Positions 1 through 7,818 of a stretch of 45,515 bases of DNA are shown piece by piece. The notes under the pieces were generated by a model. It made no database searches. It was not told the origin of the DNA and saw nothing but the letters and a program-made list of their open reading frames with translations. This DNA comes from JBJHDF01 sp050486405 (GTDB lineage Bacteria > Pseudomonadota > Gammaproteobacteria > Pseudomonadales > Cellvibrionaceae). Both the position numbers and the translations under genes were made by a program. Each line of letters begins with the position of its first letter. The first letter of the stretch is position 1. The stretch spans positions 1-45,515 of the forward strand of contig JBJHDF010000030.1 of assembly GCA_050486405.1 (NCBI GenBank). The letters are read 5' to 3'.

Positions 1-1231
1 TCTCCAACCCGTCCCGGGCCTTATAAGGATAGCGGGTCACCGACGACATCCGCTCTGGCGGTAGCTCCCGGTACTGAAAGGCCGCCGCCTGCAGCCTGAC
101 GGGATCGCGCTGGCCCAGGTAATAGGTACCGGAATCGGTATCGCTGGTACTGTATACGAGGTATCGCTGCAGATCAGCGCTCAGGGAATAAACAAAGTTT
201 TTCGTCTCCGGCATGGCCGCGTCGATACCGCGCTGCAGCGCCTGCAGTTCGGGATTGAAGAAATAGGAGCCGTTTTCATAGGTGTGCGCAACCCCGATCA
301 CCTCCTGGGTTGAGGGGGAATAGATCAGGGCGCCGCCTATGTCGTAAAACGGATCGCTCAACACCAATTCCCGCTGCAGTTCAGGGTCCTGCAGATTGAC
401 GCGAAACAGGGCCAGACGACCCTCGTGATAGGCGCGAATATACAGCTCGTTGGGGTCATAGCCAAAGCCCGCCACGGTTACCTGATCTTCGGAAAAGATT
501 TCATAGGGCCACAGGTTGCGCCACTGATTGGTTTCCAGATCGAGAATCCGCGTGCTGCTGACACCGTCCCGATAGTGGTAGCCAACCCGGATGCGATGCT
601 GGCGGTCCGTGCTCCAACCCAGGATATTGTTTTCCGAGTTTTGCACCACGCTACGGCGCTGATTGCGGATATTCACCCGGTACACAATATTGTAGTGACC
701 GCCGTTGATACCCGGCAGCGCCATCAAAATGTGATCGGGGTCGTCGGGCAATATATCCACCACCTGATCCAGCCCGGAGGGCAGAATACGGAAGCGCCGC
801 AGAAAGCTGCGTGGAAACGGGTTGCTTACCTCTCCCGTATCGGTATCGATAATCAGCAACCGTCCCTCCCGGGTGTTGCCCCTCACCTGCCCCATGCCCA
901 CCCAGGAGTCACGCTCACTGGGGTAGTAGGTGCTTACCAGCAAGGTGCGGTCGTCCTTCCACTGCAGCCAATTGATAAAGTAGCGGCTGTTATCCGTGAA
1001 CAACACTATATCCTGGTGATTGTCCTCCAGCCGGGTCACCTGAACCCCCGTGCCCTGCATCTCCTCCACATCAATCCGCACCGTGGCGGCAAGTTTGCCA
1101 CCACCGGGGGAGAGCGTCAGGCGTGAGGCATCCGGCAGGCGGGCAAATGACTCCAGGGGGAGGGGTTCGGCGAGGGCCGGCAGGGCGCACAGGGCGCTGA
1201 GAATCAGGGCAAACCCAAAACGACAGCTCAT
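1..1231 (-). CDS. S9-family (prolyl oligopeptidase-like) serine peptidase, N-terminal part
   Basis: The gene runs off the left edge; 410 codons are visible, read from ATG at 1231, which has a strong ribosome site (AAGGAGATG) just upstream. The first ~21 residues form a signal peptide ending PALA, so the protein is exported. The rest alternates short strands with phrases such as LLIIDTDTGEV and TRILDLETNQW, typical of the N-terminal beta-propeller of S9 peptidases. The visible end (YPYKARDGLE) matches the junction where the alpha/beta-hydrolase catalytic domain normally begins. The catalytic Ser-Asp-His residues lie outside the window, so activity cannot be checked. In the family such proteins cleave short peptides in the periplasm. 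The family call is fairly secure; the substrate is unknown. Confidence 0.75.
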   Translation of the reverse strand, partial: MSCRFGFALILSALCALPALAEPLPLESFARLPDASRLTLSPGGGKLAATVRIDVEEMQGTGVQVTRLEDNHQDIVLFTDNSRYFINWLQWKDDRTLLVSTYYPSERDSWVGMGQVRGNTREGRLLIIDTDTGEVSNPFPRSFLRRFRILPSGLDQVVDILPDDPDHILMALPGINGGHYNIVYRVNIRNQRRSVVQNSENNILGWSTDRQHRIRVGYHYRDGVSSTRILDLETNQWRNLWPYEIFSEDQVTVAGFGYDPNELYIRAYHEGRLALFRVNLQDPELQRELVLSDPFYDIGGALIYSPSTQEVIGVAHTYENGSYFFNPELQALQRGIDAAMPETKNFVYSLSADLQRYLVYSTSDTDSGTYYLGQRDPVRLQAAAFQYRELPPERMSSVTRYPYKARDGLE

Positions 1232-1352
1232 GGCATCTCCTTTTCCTTGTCTGATGTTATAGTAAATTTGATATTTTAACGGCTCAGTCGCAGAGCGCAA
1301 CTCTGACTGGCCCTGAGCCGCCGACCCTGTAACCCCCAATAAGCGACGCCCG

Positions 1353-2465
1353 ATGCTCTGGTTCCGCCCTGTACTGACCCGCCTGCGGGAAGAACTGCTG
1401 CTGCTCGCCCTGCTGATTGCGCTGCCGCTACTGTTTTGGGCAGCACCGCTGGAAGCACAGGCACTGCCCCGCCTGGTGGACTGGAAGACCATAGCCGCCC
1501 TGGCTGGACTGATGGTGCTCAGCCGGGGCCTGGAAGACAGCGGCTGTCTGGCCAGAGCCGGCACCTGGCTGTTGCGCCATATGCGCACCGAGCGCGCTCT
1601 GGCCCTCTGCCTGGTACTCTTTGCCGCGGCGCTGTCCGCCGTTGTGACCAACGACGTGGCGCTGTTTATTTCAGTGCCCCTGACCCTCGGCCTGGGCCGT
1701 GCGGTGGCGCTGCCTCTGGGGCGGCTGGTGATTTTTCAGGCCTTGGCGGTCAACACCGGCTCGTCGCTCAGTCCGGTGGGCAACCCGCAAAACCTGTTTC
1801 TCTGGCAGAGCACCGGCGTTGGCTTTACGGAGTTTTTGTCGGCCATGGCACCGCTCAGTCTCAGCCTGTTGCTGTTGCTGGCCGGCGCCACCGCGCTCGC
1901 ATTTGTCGGTCGGCCGCTGGCGCTGAAGCCGGCACAGCCAATCGCTACACAGCGCCGGCCCCTGATGTGGCTGTCTCTGATCAGCTATCCGGTATTTCTG
2001 GTGTCGCTCGAAATGGGCTACGCTGGCGTCGCGGCGATAGCGGTGCTGCTGCTCTATCTGGCGCTTTTCCCCAGAGTCTTAATGGGCGTGGACTGGCTGC
2101 TGCTGGCCGTGTTCATTCTGATGTTTGTCGATCTGGGCTTGCTGGCCCGGTTACCGGCCGTGGCCGCACCCGTGCAAACCCTGCAAGCACTGCCGGGCGG
2201 GGATTTTACCGCAGGGGTGGTGGTGTCTCAGCTGCTCTCCAATGTGCCGGCAACCATCTTTCTGGAAGAATTCACCGACAACTGGCGACTGCTTGCCTGG
2301 GGTGTGAACGTTGGCGGCTTTGGTCTCGCCATCGGCTCACTGGCCAACCTGATCGCGCTGCGGCTGGCCCGCCAACCGGGGCTGTGGCGGGAATTTCACC
2401 AGTGGTCACTGCCGGCACTGGTCGTCAGTTGTGTCGCAGGTATCTGGCTGATCGCGCGGTGGTGA
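1353..2465 (+). CDS. SLC13/ArsB-type (ion transporter superfamily) membrane transporter
   Basis: This 370-residue, very hydrophobic protein has about ten predicted membrane segments. Two paired re-entrant motifs of the ion-transporter superfamily are visible: SAVVTNDVALFISVPL at residues 95-110 and NTGSSLSPVGNPQN at 134-147. A matching second-half motif, VVSQLLSNVPATIF, lies near residue 290. Relatives include ArsB, CitM and NhaD-like carriers that move anions or exchange ions across the inner membrane. The substrate cannot be read from sequence. The start at 1353 has no clear Shine-Dalgarno. The 3' end overlaps the convergent small gene on the other strand by 60 bp. It is transcribed divergently from the peptidase gene at 1231. 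Confidence 0.75.
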   Translation: MLWFRPVLTRLREELLLLALLIALPLLFWAAPLEAQALPRLVDWKTIAALAGLMVLSRGLEDSGCLARAGTWLLRHMRTERALALCLVLFAAALSAVVTNDVALFISVPLTLGLGRAVALPLGRLVIFQALAVNTGSSLSPVGNPQNLFLWQSTGVGFTEFLSAMAPLSLSLLLLLAGATALAFVGRPLALKPAQPIATQRRPLMWLSLISYPVFLVSLEMGYAGVAAIAVLLLYLALFPRVLMGVDWLLLAVFILMFVDLGLLARLPAVAAPVQTLQALPGGDFTAGVVVSQLLSNVPATIFLEEFTDNWRLLAWGVNVGGFGLAIGSLANLIALRLARQPGLWREFHQWSLPALVVSCVAGIWLIARW

Positions 2466-2687
2466 ATGGGCCGCCTCGTGCCGGGATTGGTACATGGGCC
2501 TGGCTCGATTCTGTTCGATGCAATACTCATAGTAATCGGTATAGCCCCGCTCCGTCTCCTGTTCCGCTTCCCTTGCGCACATCTCCTCCACCGAATAGGC
2601 GTCGCTTTGAAAAATATCAACTTGCGCGTAACAAGCCGCGTACGCCAGCAACGAAACACCACACACGCAGGGGAACAAAACTTTCAT
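2406..2687 (-). CDS. small secreted hypothetical protein
   Basis: A 93-residue protein whose start at 2687 is chosen because GAAGGTGG lies about nine bases upstream and a signal peptide begins there (MKVLFPCVCGVSLLAYA). A longer in-frame start at 2816 adds a charged, unlikely N-terminus. The mature part is short, acidic and Cys-containing, with EEMCAREAEQE and YYEYCIEQN, which could form one disulphide. It ends in a Pro/Asp-rich tail. No family is recognised. The last 60 bases overlap the end of the transporter gene on the opposite strand, so the C-terminal tail may be a late extension. The gene is probably real because of the leader and ribosome site, but its function is unknown. Confidence 0.5.
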   Translation of the reverse strand: MKVLFPCVCGVSLLAYAACYAQVDIFQSDAYSVEEMCAREAEQETERGYTDYYEYCIEQNRARPMYQSRHEAAHSPPRDQPDTCDTTDDQCRQ

Positions 2688-2823
2688 GCCTGACCACCTT
2701 CGCAAATTTTTTGGCAGAGCCTGCCCCATGCGCATAGCGAGTGCACTGGGCATACCGTTCATTCTGAACAATAGAGGGGAATCCCCAAGAGGATTCCCCT
2801 GTTTGGCGTCCAGCAATAGCTAG

Positions 2824-3870
2824 CTATATATTGCCGAATCCAATCGCACCGTTGCAGTGCAACCACTGGCTGTGTGAACCGCCGCAGGAGTTGTTTTGCC
2901 AGACACCGGTGTTGTAGGTCTGGTCTTCGGAGCGCCGGGTCTGACCATTGACCTGGATGTGTTCGACCTGCACATCCCGAACGCTGTTGTCGTTAAAGAA
3001 CTCCACGACAATGCCGCCGGAATTATTGCCGCTCCAGGTGTAGTTGCTCATATTGGTCGACAGGGTCCAGGTAGCCACGGTGTTGTTGTTGATCCGCAAC
3101 CGGATCTGCTCACTGCCGTGGACACCTCGCGCACGAACCACAATGGTGTTCTGACCGCCACCGCCGCTGGCGCCACCACCACCGCCACCGCCGCTGGTGC
3201 CGGACTCCCACACGGTCACGTTGGACGAGCCGCTGCTCTGGTACCCCTCGGTGGCCATCACCTGGTAGTTGTGCGTACCCAGATTCCAACCTCGGGCCGC
3301 CCAGGCGTTGACATGGTTCTGGAAGGTAATGTTGTTGTTGGTTCCCTGGGGCCGTGGCGACGTGCGCACACTCCAGTACTGATAAAAGGTTGCCGTGCCC
3401 TGAATGGAAGGCTGGTTGACCCTTTGGGTTCTATACAGGTCATAGGTGCCGCCGTCGCTGTTCACCGTACCCGCAGACTGCGCACCCGGCGGCCGCCAGC
3501 TGCCCCAACTGTCCACCACGTAGTATTCCACCAACGGGTTGGTGGTCCAGCCATAGAGTGCCAGGTAGGAGTTGCCCGCCGGGGCGAAGACGCCGGCGTT
3601 ATAGCCGATAACCCGGTTGTTGGTGCCGGTGCTCCAACCCTTGCCGCCGACAAAGTTGCCCGTGTTGGACCACGAATAACTGTAGTTGCCGCCGGATCCC
3701 AGGGTCATACAGGCGGAACCACCACCGTCGGTCCAGTGGGTAAAGTAATAACCACCATGGTTGCCCGTTTGACTCCCGCAGTGGGTTTGGGCGTTCACCG
3801 CCGACACACCCAACCCGGCGATACATAGGACCAGCGCTAGAGATAGCGTTACAACATGATTGCATTTCAT
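2824..3870 (-). CDS. secreted GH11 endo-beta-1,4-xylanase with C-terminal CBM60-like module
   Basis: A 348-residue secreted enzyme. A signal peptide (residues 1-28, ending VNA) is followed by a GH11 beta-jelly-roll domain (~30-222). The catalytic pair is present: Glu115 in LVEYYVVDSWG as nucleophile and Glu208 in MATEGYQSSG as acid/base. A Gly-rich linker (~224-240) leads to a carbohydrate-binding module (~241-348) with VRARGVHGSEQIRL and a terminal WLHCNGAIGFGN, resembling CBM60, with a Cys329-Cys339 pair. GH11 enzymes cut internal xylan bonds, so this gene points to growth on plant or algal xylan. The start has a good GAGGA site. It stands alone; no other xylan-utilisation gene is nearby. 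The module could be assigned to the related CBM36 instead. Confidence 0.93.
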   Translation of the reverse strand: MKCNHVVTLSLALVLCIAGLGVSAVNAQTHCGSQTGNHGGYYFTHWTDGGGSACMTLGSGGNYSYSWSNTGNFVGGKGWSTGTNNRVIGYNAGVFAPAGNSYLALYGWTTNPLVEYYVVDSWGSWRPPGAQSAGTVNSDGGTYDLYRTQRVNQPSIQGTATFYQYWSVRTSPRPQGTNNNITFQNHVNAWAARGWNLGTHNYQVMATEGYQSSGSSNVTVWESGTSGGGGGGGASGGGGQNTIVVRARGVHGSEQIRLRINNNTVATWTLSTNMSNYTWSGNNSGGIVVEFFNDNSVRDVQVEHIQVNGQTRRSEDQTYNTGVWQNNSCGGSHSQWLHCNGAIGFGNI

Positions 3871-4308
3871 TTTATTATCCTCTTATTATGAATAAATTAT
3901 AACGACATCCAATCAACTGGTCCCTACTGCAAGACTCCCACCCTCAATACGGCTCCGGTGGGTTGAACCAGCGTTTCAGGATAGTTAGTGATAGGCAACT
4001 TAAAGTCAATATAACCATTTGATGCCGCACCCCGAGGCGCAGCTTATATATTCAAATTGACTATTAGAGGCCCGTATACGCCTCGGGCCGATCGTTGGAG
4101 GCAGGCGATCAAAACCCAGATAGGAAGGGGGCTGCTGGAGGGCAGCAGCCCAACGCGGGAGTATCAAGCCGGGTGCAACATCACCGGACTTGGCGCAAGA
4201 ATAAACGTGTTTTATTGCAAATTGATATATGGCCCGCCAGCGATGTAATCGTATTCAACATCACCATGATCGCCAATTCCGACGTGGGCAATCATTTGCC
4301 GATAACAG
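3871..4308. other. 438-bp gene-free region with small inverted repeats
   Basis: No convincing gene lies between the DUF1566 lipoprotein gene and the xylanase gene, both on the minus strand. The stretch is AT-rich beside the xylanase start and must hold that gene's promoter. A TATAAT-like hexamer lies about 30 bases ahead of the xylanase ATG, without a clear -35 partner. Three short stem-loops are visible: CCCACC/GGTGGG at 3938-3963, GGCCCG/CGGGCC near 4070-4090, and a nine-base stem at 4129-4137 with 4143-4151. None has a U-tract, so they are not simple terminators. They could be termination aids, leader structure for the xylanase mRNA, or chance. Confidence 0.4.
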
Positions 4309-6204
4309 TCATTGGACATCCAGCGGTCCGTCGCGCACCAGGCGTACCCGGCCCAGGTCATGGTAATTCGGTATCACGCCCGAGGCCATGGTACTTCCAG
4401 CCCGACCGATAAGGCCGGTTTCGGGCCTGACCACAAGGACATTCCAACTCGCTGGCGTACTGCTCCAATAGGGGAGAAACTCAAAAAGCTGAAATTCAAA
4501 CTCCAACTCCCCCGACAGAAACGGCGTTTGTGGAAACACTTCCGGGTTGACAGCTGGTCGCTCGCGACAGGTCTCCACGATGCTCGCCAGTTCCTTTATA
4601 GACGGCAACCGCCAACCTGGCTCATCCAAAACCCGGTGCAGTGCCTGCGGCCAACTGTAGGACTGCACCGACCCCTGGCACTGAGCACCATCCCAGGTCT
4701 GACCCACAGAGCAACGCTGCCATTCCAGGTTGGTTGGCAGATGGCGAACCACGGCGCCATCTGCCAGAAACTCGAACTGGCTCACCGGTGTGCTGGCCAG
4801 CAGGTTGCGCAAACAATGCTGGGACTCGGACGCCAGTGCAACCCCGGCGACGGACGCGCTCTCACCACCACTCACCAGCCGGATGAATGCCGTCGACTCC
4901 CGGTGCCAACCAGCAGCATCCCGACCGTCGAGAAAGTTGATGGCCCAACCCACGGCATTCTCGCGTGCGCCCGGCTCGCGCGTCCAGTAGTAGTTGTCCA
5001 CAGTGTGCGGAAAATAGCTGGCGTCGATTTTGGGTTCCTGGTTTCCGCTGCGGCCGTAGTGCAACAGCGATTGCAACTCTGTGCGTCCCGGCAGTCGCCA
5101 ATCACTCAGGCCACACAGCGCCGCTGCGTTCAACGCCTGCTGGTACCCCAGCGTGTCGCAACTGGAGCCGCTGCACTGGCCGCCATCGACCGTTCCGGGC
5201 TCGCCGCCGTTTTCGCTATCGATGGGATTGTACCAACTGTAGGTGCTGGTGCTGGCACGCAAGCCGTTCGGCGTTTTCACTTCCCACACCAGACCCGTGT
5301 GATTGTCGTGCACACAGGACCAAGACTCCGCGCTGGCCGGCAGAGGCTGACCACTGGCATCGAGCTTGGTGAAATCAAAACCGGCAGCGCCGCCACCGAC
5401 TTTGTCCAGCGCTCCGTCACGCGCCAACGCATCGCGGCCGAGATCACCATCCTGCAGCGGATACCCCGCCAGGGGGCAATCGCTCTGGTTGTCGCCATCT
5501 GAACACCGGGTAACACCGGTGTCGTTCAGGCGGCTGGTGACCGCTCCGGGTTCCGGGAGCGGCGATGGAGGCTCAACCGGCGCCGCAAAACTGGCGGGGA
5601 AACCTACCGGGCCAACCATAACTGTATGAGTGGCGCCACTATCGAGTTCCAAAGTTATGGAAAAATTGTGCTGCAGTTCATCTGGAATACTGTCGAAACT
5701 CAGCAACCAGGTATAGCCCTCGGCGCTGATCTGGTGCCCCACAGCTTCCAGCCCCCCCACCACCAGGTGGTTCAGGCTTGCGCCAGCGGGATACTCCTCG
5801 CTCAAATCCGCATCGCTGACGACCTGCGCGGACACCAGTGATTCCGGCAGCAGCCGGGAAGGACAACTGGCCGCCTGTGCCTGGGCAAACCAACGCCAAC
5901 GCCACGTTGAACCGCCAACATCACCACGCGAGGAAACAACATCCAACTCACTGTAAGAGGGCACCAGGTGAATGGAGAGGACTAAGTTCTCAGGGAGTGT
6001 TTCCCTGGCTTCGTACATTTTCAGAGTAAGCCGGTCTGGACGAAACTCATCGACGACAGCGTTCTGAATGTCCCCAAGGCAGCCTATCGTGGGAATAGTG
6101 GCGCCACTGCTACTGCTGGAAGGAAAAACATCCGAGCCGCAGCCCCCGAGCGTCAGAACCGACAGAGCAAAAGCCGTGCTGGCGAAACCTTTTCGTATAT
6201 CCAT
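4309..6204 (-). CDS. lipoprotein with two DUF1566 (Lcl-type) domains
   Basis: This 631-residue protein begins with a lipoprotein signal peptide, lipobox LTLGGC with Cys22, followed by a Ser-rich stretch. Residues ~40-220 are an unassigned region. Two DUF1566 domains follow. The first (~280-440) contains DNHTGLVWEVK, CGLSDWRLPGRTEL and YYWTREPG. The second (~475-625) contains TNLEWQRC, WRLPSIKELASIV and YWSSTPAS. The repeated W-R-L-P and Y-W-S/T signatures define the family, found in surface proteins of marine and other Gram-negatives, including some with collagen-like or adhesion roles. The exact function is unknown. It is probably outer-membrane anchored. It is co-directional with the xylanase gene but 438 bp away, so not clearly co-transcribed. 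Confidence 0.75.
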   Translation of the reverse strand: MDIRKGFASTAFALSVLTLGGCGSDVFPSSSSSGATIPTIGCLGDIQNAVVDEFRPDRLTLKMYEARETLPENLVLSIHLVPSYSELDVVSSRGDVGGSTWRWRWFAQAQAASCPSRLLPESLVSAQVVSDADLSEEYPAGASLNHLVVGGLEAVGHQISAEGYTWLLSFDSIPDELQHNFSITLELDSGATHTVMVGPVGFPASFAAPVEPPSPLPEPGAVTSRLNDTGVTRCSDGDNQSDCPLAGYPLQDGDLGRDALARDGALDKVGGGAAGFDFTKLDASGQPLPASAESWSCVHDNHTGLVWEVKTPNGLRASTSTYSWYNPIDSENGGEPGTVDGGQCSGSSCDTLGYQQALNAAALCGLSDWRLPGRTELQSLLHYGRSGNQEPKIDASYFPHTVDNYYWTREPGARENAVGWAINFLDGRDAAGWHRESTAFIRLVSGGESASVAGVALASESQHCLRNLLASTPVSQFEFLADGAVVRHLPTNLEWQRCSVGQTWDGAQCQGSVQSYSWPQALHRVLDEPGWRLPSIKELASIVETCRERPAVNPEVFPQTPFLSGELEFEFQLFEFLPYWSSTPASWNVLVVRPETGLIGRAGSTMASGVIPNYHDLGRVRLVRDGPLDVQ

Positions 6205-6287
6205 AATAGTGTCCTTTACGAGGTTCCATTCGACATTAACGCCTATGGCGTCTCATTTCTGTAAAAGTTTGTAGCCCGACATTGGGG

Positions 6288-6761
6288 TCAAACCATGCGA
6301 ATCTCCGGCAGGGCACCCTCTTCGAGCCTTTGCTTCTCTTGCGGGGCAATCACTTCCGCCTCGCCTTTCGCCACCAGTTTGCCGTCTTGATTGTGCACCT
6401 CGCAAGCCAGGGTCACCAGCCGCAGCCGTTCACGAATGGCGCTGACAGTCAGGGTAACCGTCACGGCATCACCAATATACACTGGCTGCTTGAAGTTCAG
6501 GCTCTGGCTCCGATACACCGAGCCCGGCCCCGGCAGGCGCGTGGCGATGGCGGCGGACACCAGGGCCCCGGTCCACATGCCGTGGCCAATGGGCTGGCCG
6601 AAGGGCGTGCCGGCGGCGTAGTCGGGGTCCAGATGCAGGGGGTTGAGATCCCCCGAGCAGGCGGCAAAGAGCTGCACGTCCTGCCGGCTGAGGGTGCGCT
6701 GGTACTGCGCACTCTGCCCGATCGCCAGCTCCGCAAGGGGGATATTTTCCAGAGTTGCCAT
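6288..6761 (-). CDS. MaoC-like (R)-specific enoyl-CoA hydratase
   Basis: A 157-residue hot-dog-fold protein. The hydratase-2 motif DLNPLHLDPDYA places the catalytic pair at Asp38 and His43, followed by the usual GHGM at the start of the long helix. Family members hydrate trans-2-enoyl-CoA to (R)-3-hydroxyacyl-CoA, linking beta-oxidation to PHA or other acyl metabolism. No polyhydroxyalkanoate genes are nearby, so the pathway is open. The length fits the short single-domain form (PhaJ type). The gene is divergent from the universal stress protein gene, with about 130 bp between the starts that must hold both promoters. Confidence 0.85.
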   Translation of the reverse strand: MATLENIPLAELAIGQSAQYQRTLSRQDVQLFAACSGDLNPLHLDPDYAAGTPFGQPIGHGMWTGALVSAAIATRLPGPGSVYRSQSLNFKQPVYIGDAVTVTLTVSAIRERLRLVTLACEVHNQDGKLVAKGEAEVIAPQEKQRLEEGALPEIRMV

Positions 6762-6892
6762 GGGTGGCTCCGTTACCGTATACAGAAAAGGCGCCTATTT
6801 ACCCACACCGACAAGTGGCTGTCAAAAACCCCTTGCAGTTGCTATGCTACGGGACTGTTATCAGAGTCAAAACGGAAACAGCAGGAGACCCC

Positions 6893-7711
6893 ATGTCCGT
6901 TCAGCAAAAACTCTTTGTGGTCGTAGACCCCAACGATGAGACCCATGTGGCCTTGGAGCGCGCAATCATTACCGCCGCCCTGCACACCACCAAACCCTAC
7001 ATCTATGTCTTTGTGGCCGTGGACGGTGACGCGGTGGACACCCGGGCCAGCAACGATAATCTCTTTCGCGACCAGCGCTGGTTCGACGAACAGATCAAGC
7101 AACCCCTGACCTCCGCCGGCCTGGATTACCTGATCGAGGTTTCCTGGTCAACCGAATGGCAGGCATCCATCATGCAGTCCGCCAAGCGCTTTGGCGCCGA
7201 CCTCATCTACCTGCCGGTACATGCCAAGCAGAGCAGCCGCCGCTTTACCTTCACCGAATCCAAGTGGGAGCTGCTCAAGGGCGCCTACTGCCCGGTGGTA
7301 CTGGTGCGCCCTGGCGCCAAAGAGCAGCGCAAGGTAATTCTGGCTGCCGTCAACTTCCAGGCCCAGCGCGAAGTACAGAAAGAGCTGAACAAGCTGATTC
7401 TGGAGCAGGCCCGGCACTTCGCCGAGGTCTACGGCGCCGAACTGCACGTCGTCAACGGCTACCTGGACTCCATGAACTACCCGGATCGGGGTAAGCTGGC
7501 CAAGGAAACCCAACTGCCGGCCGAGCGCATTCATGTGAAAAACGGCTACACCTCGGACGTGGTCTCCCAAGTAGCCGCCGACATCAGCGCCGATCTGGTG
7601 GTGATGGGCACCCTGGGCCAGAACGGCATGGCCACCTCCCGCCGCGGCAACACCGCCGAACGGCTGATCGCCGCGCTGGATGACGATGTGATGGTGATCA
7701 ATCACGAGTAA
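6893..7711 (+). CDS. tandem-domain universal stress protein (UspE-like)
   Basis: The start at 6893 is preferred over an upstream in-frame ATG because AGGAG lies just before it. The 272-residue product is a tandem of two Usp domains, with the second beginning near residue 140. The C-terminal half ends in the ATP-loop pattern MGTLGQNGM...GNTAERLI, with glycine spacing matching the nucleotide-binding motif of UspA/UspE proteins. The N-terminal half lacks a clean version of this loop. UspE-type proteins are cytoplasmic stress-survival factors of uncertain biochemistry. The gene is followed by an AT-rich gap and then metE. It appears to be a single-gene unit. Confidence 0.85.
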   Translation: MSVQQKLFVVVDPNDETHVALERAIITAALHTTKPYIYVFVAVDGDAVDTRASNDNLFRDQRWFDEQIKQPLTSAGLDYLIEVSWSTEWQASIMQSAKRFGADLIYLPVHAKQSSRRFTFTESKWELLKGAYCPVVLVRPGAKEQRKVILAAVNFQAQREVQKELNKLILEQARHFAEVYGAELHVVNGYLDSMNYPDRGKLAKETQLPAERIHVKNGYTSDVVSQVAADISADLVVMGTLGQNGMATSRRGNTAERLIAALDDDVMVINHE

Positions 7712-7764
7712 AAATCAAATAAATTTCATAATAAAGCTGAAAATAATCAGTTTGATTCATGGCA

Positions 7765-7814
7765 ATGCCTGCCAGACAATGTCCTCATCGCTAATTGGAC
7801 ATTCAGGCAGGCAT
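7765..7814 (+). promoter_or_regulatory. stem-loop in the metE leader next to the ribosome site
   Basis: Two near-complementary arms, 7765-7784 and 7797-7814, pair over ATGCCTGCC with GGCAGGCAT and over ATGTCC with GGACAT. A small internal asymmetry separates the two stems and the loop is about 12 bases. The right arm contains the AGGCAGG that would serve as metE's ribosome-binding site, five bases before the ATG at 7819. Folding could therefore hide the site. Whether this is a translational switch or an operator palindrome read as DNA (for example by a LysR-type regulator such as MetR) is inference. Confidence 0.45.
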
Positions 7815-7818
7815 CACC

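Noticed and set aside
4129..4151. Nine-base stem-loop as a terminator for the DUF1566 gene
   Set aside because: No U-tract follows on the relevant strand. Left only as part of the gene-free region.
3871..4308. c-di-GMP (GEMM) riboswitch ahead of the xylanase gene
   Set aside because: I looked on the minus strand for the conserved GEMM core and receptor sequences and did not find them.
7712..7818. Cobalamin or SAM riboswitch ahead of metE
   Set aside because: The gap is about 107 bases, too short, and lacks the conserved boxes of either riboswitch. Only a simple hairpin is present.
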